64,000 nt of DNA from Baylisascaris procyonis (lineage: Eukaryota; Nematoda; Chromadorea; Rhabditida; Ascarididae). Below, one piece after another: positions 57,043 to 64,000 of the stretch. The DNA lies in contig JAZARR010000150.1 in the NCBI GenBank assembly GCA_037389465.1, positions 222,001 to 286,000 on the forward strand, in the 5' to 3' direction. The position numbers and the translations under genes are program-made. Every line of letters begins with the position of its first letter. The stretch's first letter is position 1. Under the pieces are notes generated by a model, which was not told the origin of the DNA, did no database searches, and saw only the letters and a program-made list of their open reading frames with translations.

Positions 57043-60005
57043 GTGAGACCCAAATGGAGATAAGGGAGGGGGACAATTCGACTTGTGAGGACCTGGAAGT
57101 TTGACATCAAAGTATCCTATAGTGACCTTCTTTAGAGCTTCAAGTCAAGATCGAAACCATTAGAAATGAATTTCACTATGCGGATTATTGTATGAAGTAA
57201 CACAAAATTTTCAATTTACCGTTTTATCTATTTGTTACTGCATATTTTTAGGGTTCCATCTAGCCCATTTAGGCTCCATCAGAATAACGAAGGTTCCCCC
57301 CTCCCTCCCCCCACCCCCCTTCGCGATTGCGGCTCTCTAGCTCTCTTCAGCTCAATGCTTCTTTTCCTTCTCTTATTGCATAGTCTTTCTCTCGTGTTTC
57401 TAAATGTCATTGCAAGTTTTTACTAAAAATTCATCATAGTAATGCTATTTCTATTTGCATATGTACGAATATCTCAAATGTATGCTTAATCTCATTCGTC
57501 ACTTTTATTTTTTGTATTTTTTTATTGTTGAAATCTCATTGAAATTTCTTGCTCATAGTTCCAAATCATCTTAAATCGCTTCTTTAGTCTCATTCCGAAC
57601 GATCACATTGATCATTTTTCGCATAAACTTTTGCACAACCTATTCATATCCTCCAGTTACTTAAATACAATCTAAAATGGATTTTTCCACTTGATCTTTT
57701 GTACTACCGGTCAGTTTTGCAGCGAAATTGATTATCGCGCTAATTATCGTTGTTTTTTTTTTCGATATTTGGATGCTCAAGTGACGATTTTTCACAAGTT
57801 TTTTTGGGTGAGAAAAGAGAATGAAAGAAAGATATGCTGGGTGAATAATTGAGTAATTTATATGCTCTCACATCGGTGGTTTTGGATGAAATCAAAGTGT
57901 AACTTTTAGTCAGCTTACAGCAGCAATTGATATGTGTTTAATTAAATTTGTTTGTTTTTTTCCAAATGTGATGATGTAGGATGTCATTGGTGATTCCAAG
58001 GAGGACTCGCAAATTGTTTTAGAAAGGAGGAGGGCGCGGTATTGCCTGCTTCAATGCTAGAAGGGAAGATTCGTTTCGATATGAAATCGGTCAATTATTG
58101 CTGAAGTTGTTTTTAGGAAAGCGATAAAAGTGGGAAAGCGCTGGTACGAAGAAATTGGGAAAAAATGCGCACCAGGCTTGGCTTTTTTCTTATTTAATCT
58201 TTTGTTTTGCTATTCTTTGGAGGTAGAGGCGAATGCTTCTAACTTCTTGGCAATAGTTGCTTTAGTGAATGTTCTTTTGGCAATGTTTTATGGCGTTTGT
58301 TGTTTTTATTATCTCTCTCATTCCCCCCTCTCCCCCCCCTCCTCCAGTTTATTTGCACATTAACGATTCAGGGCGATTTCTTCTAGAAGGGAATGAAAAA
58401 CTATGCGAAGAATATCGTGTAATTCCAACTATGACTGCGTTCCTAAAAGCTTTAACCTTAAATACGCTCCCATTTTTATAGATTTTAATTTCGAAATTTT
58501 AAGGGGAAAAATTCAAAATTTATTGGAAATATAAGTATTTCAGAAAAGAGGGAAACTGTAATCGTATGATTTTTTTCATTTCACTTCTTCCCTTTGAAAT
58601 TTAACATCTGCTTCCACTAATGATGTTTGCTTCATTAGTAGAAAGGTTGGGCGCATAATTTCGCGCTACATTTCACATATTTTTTAAATCGAGCGTTATA
58701 GTCATTTCTGTTTGTTAGCTTCAGTTGAGAAGGAGGCTCATATCTCTTGGCAGAAATTCAAAGTGTAAATTTTGTGTATTTGTTGGGTGTCTGAAGCACT
58801 CACTAGATTTCGAGCCATAGGGATAAAGTTATTGAAATTCATTTGATAGTATCTACGGGAAATACTTTTTTGCCAGTCTAAACTCCATTCGCATCCTTGG
58901 AGTCAACGCGTGTTATCCTTCTCCTCCCATTCTCCCTTCCCCTCTCCCTGCTCATGCGTCCGAAATGCTTCGGTATCCATTTATATCAATAGAAGTCTCG
59001 ATTGCTCGGAATTCTCGTTTGTTTCGCGGATAAAGCTTTTTTTGCAAAGTACGCAAAAATATTTTCAAATGATTTCTATCTTTCATGGGGGTTCCGTGAA
59101 AAGATTGGTGAGCTTATTTTTCTTCCATCATTTCTGAGGTCTATGGTTCTCCCTCTATCCTGCGGTGGAAGGGGAGGGGTAAACTTCGACACCCATATGT
59201 GGGAAACTCGGAGTCATGCAGTGAACCTGAGGCTATTTTGTATATATCAGCCTAAGTCCAGTTGACCGATGTTGCTTTTGTTCAAAGATTCATAACAGTT
59301 GAAGGCGGCTCGCCCGAATATTACATGATAGGAAGGCATGGAACTTTTTTATGAACGTGGATGAACCTTTGCTTACCTTTCATTTACCTTCATAGTAAGG
59401 AGGAACGATGCTGAACCTTCTTTTCTTATAACTTCTTGGTGCTTGCTGTTGCTTTCCTCACAGTTGTTATTACACCTCGACTTAGACCCTTACATGAAAG
59501 CGCTCATTCTTCTTCCCCACCTCTTCTCTCCTGCCTACCTCCCATCATGTCCGGGATTTTATGGAATTCGAAAGACATGCCTTTGCTCGATCAGCTAAAG
59601 TAGCTGTATAGTCTTGGTCTAGCCCGTGAGAATGAATTAATTCATAAAGGGTCGTAATGTCTACTTGCCCGTTTGTGTTGGTGTAAAGTGGTTAATTTCC
59701 GAGCCTGCACCCAAAAAGCTATGAGTGATTAACGGTGTTGTGGCATTTGCGTCGTGAACAAACCTTGTCCATTTCATGTTATTGCCCGTGTGCTTATCGT
59801 TTTGCCTGTCACGATAAGCATCTGTCTGTTACATAGTCACATGGTGCCTATCGCACTCTTTTCGTGGCGCAAATGACCGAGCAGGTTTTTTGCAAGCCTG
59901 TTGAAAGCTGCTCAAAAAGTGCTATATTATAAAAGTGCGCTTACTAATTTTCTTTTTTTACTTAAAGCGGTTGTATTATTGTACACTCAATTGATTCACT
60001 TTCAG
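57043..60005. other. non-coding stretch
   Basis: Contains C-rich tracts at 57295-57320 and 58323-58345, a G-rich one near 59165-59180, and a 10-bp inverted repeat (TGCTTATCGT/ACGATAAGCA) at about 59790-59822. No exon recognised. Confidence 0.4.
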
Positions 60006-60068
60006 GAGAGTGGTCATCGTAAGAAGTCGCATCCGACGAAGCGATCCTTATCGCCTTTGAACGATTGA
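60006..60068 (+). CDS. candidate terminal exon, function unknown
   Basis: The acceptor CACTTTCAG is followed by ESGHRKKSHPTKRSLSPLND and TGA at 60066-60068. The basic, serine-rich tail and strong acceptor are typical of a last exon, and the composition is less AT-rich than the surroundings. The upstream gene is not visible. Confidence 0.35.
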   Translation, partial: ESGHRKKSHPTKRSLSPLND

Positions 60069-63000
60069 CCATTGATCCTCGATCTTTTGATAGTGTTGGC
60101 CACATTTTTGTTAGTTTCATCACTTTTGCTCTGTTTATTTATAAGCTTTTTTGAAAGAAATGTGGTCTTTTTTGAGTGAAGTTCCTCTCACGGGTGGTGC
60201 GATATTATTTTAGCACTGTATACTTGTGAATGATTGCATTAAATTTGCAGAGTTCAATTCGGTGATCATAGAGGGTTGCGAAGCTGTTTGTAAACTAAAG
60301 ACCATTTGGAGGGGAGGGGGAGTGGGAGGTAGAGGTTTCCCTTAAAAATTCTCGCATTACTTTTTGCCCTCTGTATTTCTTATGACTTTTGTTGGATATT
60401 ACATGCATCTTTGTCAATGTTTATGATCGTTCATCAGTCACTGAGTTAATTGATCGAGCTCATGGGATATTATTCGTTCATATTTATCAATTTATAGGTT
60501 TATCTTTCGAAGAAGGAATTTTTATGAGCAAGTTCTTCAGATTTATTCAATGAAGATATCATCATTGAAAATTGATTTTTTAATTGATTACTTCACTCAT
60601 ATATGCCTAGAGTTTAGTGGTTATCAAAGCAAAGAAGGGAATTAGAAAGCTGGAGTTAAAGTGTCGGGGATACAGAGAGGTATGTCGAGAGGGGGGGGGA
60701 AGCTAAACTATTTAGTATAGGGGTCCCACCGATTGTCCTATTCTTTGTATTCGAACGCTATGCCTACTGTTACCACTTTTATTATTGTTTTCCGATCTAC
60801 ATTCTTGATTCTGACTGTCCATGTTGTATTGAAATTCTTTCTTTTTCTATTCTATTGTTACTCATTTGTTAAAACAGTTTGACCTGTGAAATTGTATTTA
60901 TTAAGATGTTTTCCCCTCATGAGTTGCGAATAATGGGTTTGGCTAGAATTTAGAACACAAAGAAAGGGAGTGGGGGCGGGGGGAGGGGAGGGAGGAAGCG
61001 AAGGAATAGTTACAGAAAAACTAAAACTGTTTTAAGTAGTGGCTAGGCATTACGTTTTTTACCAACTGTAATTGATGAGTGCCCATGCTGCCAGAAACGT
61101 TTGGCTAGGATTCGAATGCATAGCGGAGGAGACTGTAGGGGGAGAGGAGGGAAGGTGGCGAAGAGGCGAAGTTATGATTGCTGGATGCACAAACAACCAG
61201 AAACAGCTGTACTACCATAAAGGATTCGCACACATGCGAAAGAAAGACATCATTCTAACGCGTTTTTCTTGAGACGCCAAATTGGGCAGGGATTTGAACT
61301 TATAAAATTTCCCTTTAGTTCACAACCAATATCTGTTGGATATCGGCGTCCTTTTCAATTGCAATTGTGACTTGATTGTTTTATTTTTATGAAGCATATA
61401 ATTTCGTTGTGTTTTTTTATTGCGATGTCTTTGTTTTATGATGGGCTATCTTTGAGGTGGTAAACGATTTGATTTGCTATGCTACAATTTTTTGTTTTCT
61501 CTTTATACTTTGGCAACTCTATGTTTTTATACTCGCAAATTTTCATGTTTATAATGCAGATGTTCCTGTGAATTGTCATCGCAAGATTGCTTATGCGAAT
61601 CCAATAAGATATAGCTATGGGGCTTTTTGCAGAAGCTATTGAATGTGGGACTAGAGGTAACTTCGCAGGGGGGGGGGAGGGGGTAGAGTGGTCTTCGCGA
61701 GGAGTATACCTTCGCGACGTAAGAATTGGCTGTATACGCATTCAGACATATATGAAAGTTCTTCATGGGAAGTTGGACAATTTGGCGAATGAGTCTCCAC
61801 CGCGGTTCCTGGATGAAAAGCTCCCGCAGGAATGAAAAATGTTTAAGCTTGTGCTCTTCCGCTTCACCTGGGAAGGGTAGAATTGTTGAAAAGGCATTAT
61901 GACTTTAAGTCTCTTTCTCTTTCTACTCAGTTAGGAGGAAATTTTTCCACATGTTGTTGAGCCTCTTTTGCAGAAATAAACTTTTTCAAAATTCTATGGT
62001 TGACGTGTCCTGTCACAACGTTCGTTGTTTACTGATGTTACAACACGGACTTATAGTCTTAAATAATAAACGAACCCTTCAATTACAGAGTTGTTTGAGT
62101 GGTCTATTTTCTACATAGTAATATCAAAATTGGTGCAGGATATGAATTATTGTTGGATAACTTCAAGTAAAACTTGAAAGTTTTGTGGAGGAAGGTTGGA
62201 ATATATGAGAGTAGTTTATTTTCAAAAGTTGAGAGTTGAATTTCGGCTCTAAGATGCGGTTGTTGAATTTTTCAGTTTTTTAGTCTTAAAATTACGGATA
62301 TCGCAAACTAGCCGATCGCGACCATGGTAAATGAAGCTTGTAGTACAATTTGAGTGAAGAATCTAAAAGGAAAAGGCTCTTGGCGTATCGGTGGTAAGTT
62401 TGGTCTTTTTTCCACATCTATCTATCGAATAGTTCGTCAATTTTATAGAGCAGGTTGCGAAGTGTGATTTTAATTGCAATCGATTTACCAATGCAGATCC
62501 AGCAGAACCGCAGATGATTTGTTCAGAGTCACTGAATTTATGATCTGGATATAGATTTACTTCAGATAAAATTCGTACCATAAACTCTGACTGTGAGGGT
62601 AGATCATTCGAAAATAGCAATAGAGTGGGGTTTCTTATATGTGTGTAGGGCAAGCGATTACATTTATATCTGTAGATGCGTGAGGCGTTTATTGATTTCT
62701 AGATCACTGAAAGGTAGAGGCAGATCATTTGATTAGTTTCAGGAATAAGTCATTCAAAAAAACCGCGCATCGTTTCGATCAACTAACAACTTCTAAAGAG
62801 GGCATTATAATAGATAATAAATTTGATCGTCTAAGATGAATGATCCGTAGCGCTCTTGAAATATCACCACACATACCCTAGCACTTTCATTTAGTGGTTC
62901 ATTTCGTTCGCGTGCGGCGGTTTTCTTCTTTCGTTGAAGGCACATACTTTCTTATGCTGTTTTTTAGGAATAAGAATTGTTTGTGTATAAGTTAATCGTA

Positions 63001-63098
63001 ATGAATGTTAGATATGAAAGTTGATTATTAAATTCCATTAGAGTGTAATGATTTTTTATTGTTTACAAATAAAGGGATAGGTGATTTGTGGCGAACAT
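60069..63098. other. non-coding stretch
   Basis: AT-rich with G-rich tracts at about 60308-60330, 60689-60700, 60966-60998 and 61667-61685. The frames at 61072-61272 and 61436-61835 run through G-rich simple sequence or overlap each other and are unsupported. Confidence 0.4.
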
Positions 63099-63214
63099 TT
63101 TTATTGTATTCCTAATGCGCGAACGGTTGAATAATATTATGATTAGATTGAAAGGAGAGGCGCCTTCCCCCTCCCCCCCCGAAACATTGGCAGAGGGGTT
63201 TAATTGATCTGCAT
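63099..63214. repeat. direct repeat, copy 1 (about 116 bp)
   Basis: Starts TTTTATTGTATTCCTAATGC and ends TTTAATTGATCTGCAT. It includes GCGCGAACGG and a C-rich run after GGCGCCTT. Nearly identical to 63505-63621. Confidence 0.9.
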
Positions 63215-63504
63215 AGGTGCAATGATGTACCTAAATAAAAGAATGAGTAATAGTGAATGGGGTAGTGCGAAAATCTTTCTCATTCAGTTATGAAAGGGAA
63301 AGTAGTCTAATTTATGACTGAGCAATGTGGAGCATTTTTTTTGAGAAAAGCAGTAGCCATAAGCAACCTGAAATAGAGGGGAAAGGTGGGGATGGTTGAG
63401 TGGGGGAATGATAGTTTCAATAATATATTTCGGCAAATTAATGGTTTTTTTTTCGCTGCTGTGTTGCAGCACATAGTAACGTTTTGAAAAAAAATTCTGC
63501 AAAA
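63215..63504. other. spacer between direct repeats
   Basis: 290 bp of AT-rich DNA. The reverse-strand frames across it have no recognisable domain. Confidence 0.5.
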
Positions 63505-63621
63505 TTTTATTGTATTCCTAATGCGCGAACGGTTGAATAATATTATGATCAGATTGAAAGGAAAGGCGCCTTCCCCCCCCCTCTCCCGAAACATTGGCAG
63601 AGGGGTTTAATTGATCTGCAT
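63505..63621. repeat. direct repeat, copy 2 (about 117 bp)
   Basis: Second copy of the 63099-63214 unit, differing by a few substitutions and by length and interruptions of the C-run. Same orientation, with a 406-bp repeat period. Confidence 0.9.
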
Positions 63622-63842
63622 GGGCGGGGAGGGGAAATTATTTGACCCAATACGGTGATGGATCAATGAATCGACATTGTAGACATTAAAGCAATGAAGT
63701 ATGAAATTAATAATATCATAGTTGTGCACTTTACTCACGAAAGTAGAGCAATGAATGAGCATGCTTTGATTAGATGGACGCACCAGCGTTGACGTTCAAA
63801 TTAACGAGGAAAACTTCCATTTGGAAGATTGCCAGTATCTTC

Positions 63843-63924
63843 ATTTGCAAAAATATTGCAAAATTCCGCAAATTTTTGCGAAATTCGAAATTTGCAATTT
63901 GCAAGAATTGCCAATTTGCAAAAG
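63843..63924. repeat. TTTGCAA-rich low-complexity repeat
   Basis: The heptamer TTTGCAA or its variants (TTGCAAAA, CCGCAAAT, TTGCGAAA) recur about eight times in 80 bp in a loosely palindromic arrangement. Confidence 0.7.
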
Positions 63925-64000
63925 CGAGATTGTAGCTTTATGCAAACACAGAAAGATGTGTAGAGATTGCAAAAATTATTTTATAGACGTGAATATTTTC

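Noticed and set aside
59790..59822. 10-bp inverted repeat as a possible terminator
   Set aside because: Eukaryotic context with no adjacent gene end; probably chance.

Overview
This window looks like nuclear DNA of a parasitic nematode, most plausibly an ascarid-type worm. The reasons are: AT-rich DNA with long introns and short exons spliced at TTTCAG-type acceptors; proteins of animal families (a TRAPP subunit, a neurobeachin WD40 tail, a TGF-beta pro-domain); and a complete-ended BEL/Pao retrotransposon with an env-like third gene, the layout reported for the Ascaris element Tas. The species call is inference. No prokaryotic features, rRNA, tRNA or CRISPR array were seen.

Layout. Bases 1-7,553 are mostly non-coding, with two weak candidate exons (607-701, 1921-2022), a degenerate 20-25 bp tandem repeat (4125-4306) and a perfect 13-bp hairpin (6014-6057). 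Bases 7,554-15,582 hold the retrotransposon: CCATT target duplications, two LTRs of about 265 bp, a tRNA-type primer site, gag, protease, reverse transcriptase, RNase H, integrase and env. Its coding region is broken by about seven frame changes.

Bases 19,022-40,079 carry the 3' part of a TRAPPC11-like gene (foie-gras/gryzun family, Golgi trafficking) on the + strand. Exons at 30944-31061, 31711-31933 and 39048-39218 join in phase and follow the order of the family's C-terminus. A 7.1-kb intron separates the last two.

Bases 43,372-44,100 hold a TGF-beta pro-domain of the activin/myostatin type, interrupted by an in-frame stop and frame shifts, with no recognisable mature cysteine-knot domain nearby. 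At 50,075-50,306 there is a good exon encoding a beta-sandwich-like segment reminiscent of TRAPPC11. At 52,116-52,765 are the last two exons of a neurobeachin-type protein, whose BEACH domain I could not find upstream.

The rest (about 53-64 kb) is AT-rich intron or intergenic DNA with G-rich tracts, two small candidate exons and a 116-bp direct repeat. Calls on spliced genes rest on reading-frame, splice-site and remembered family comparisons, not on database searches.
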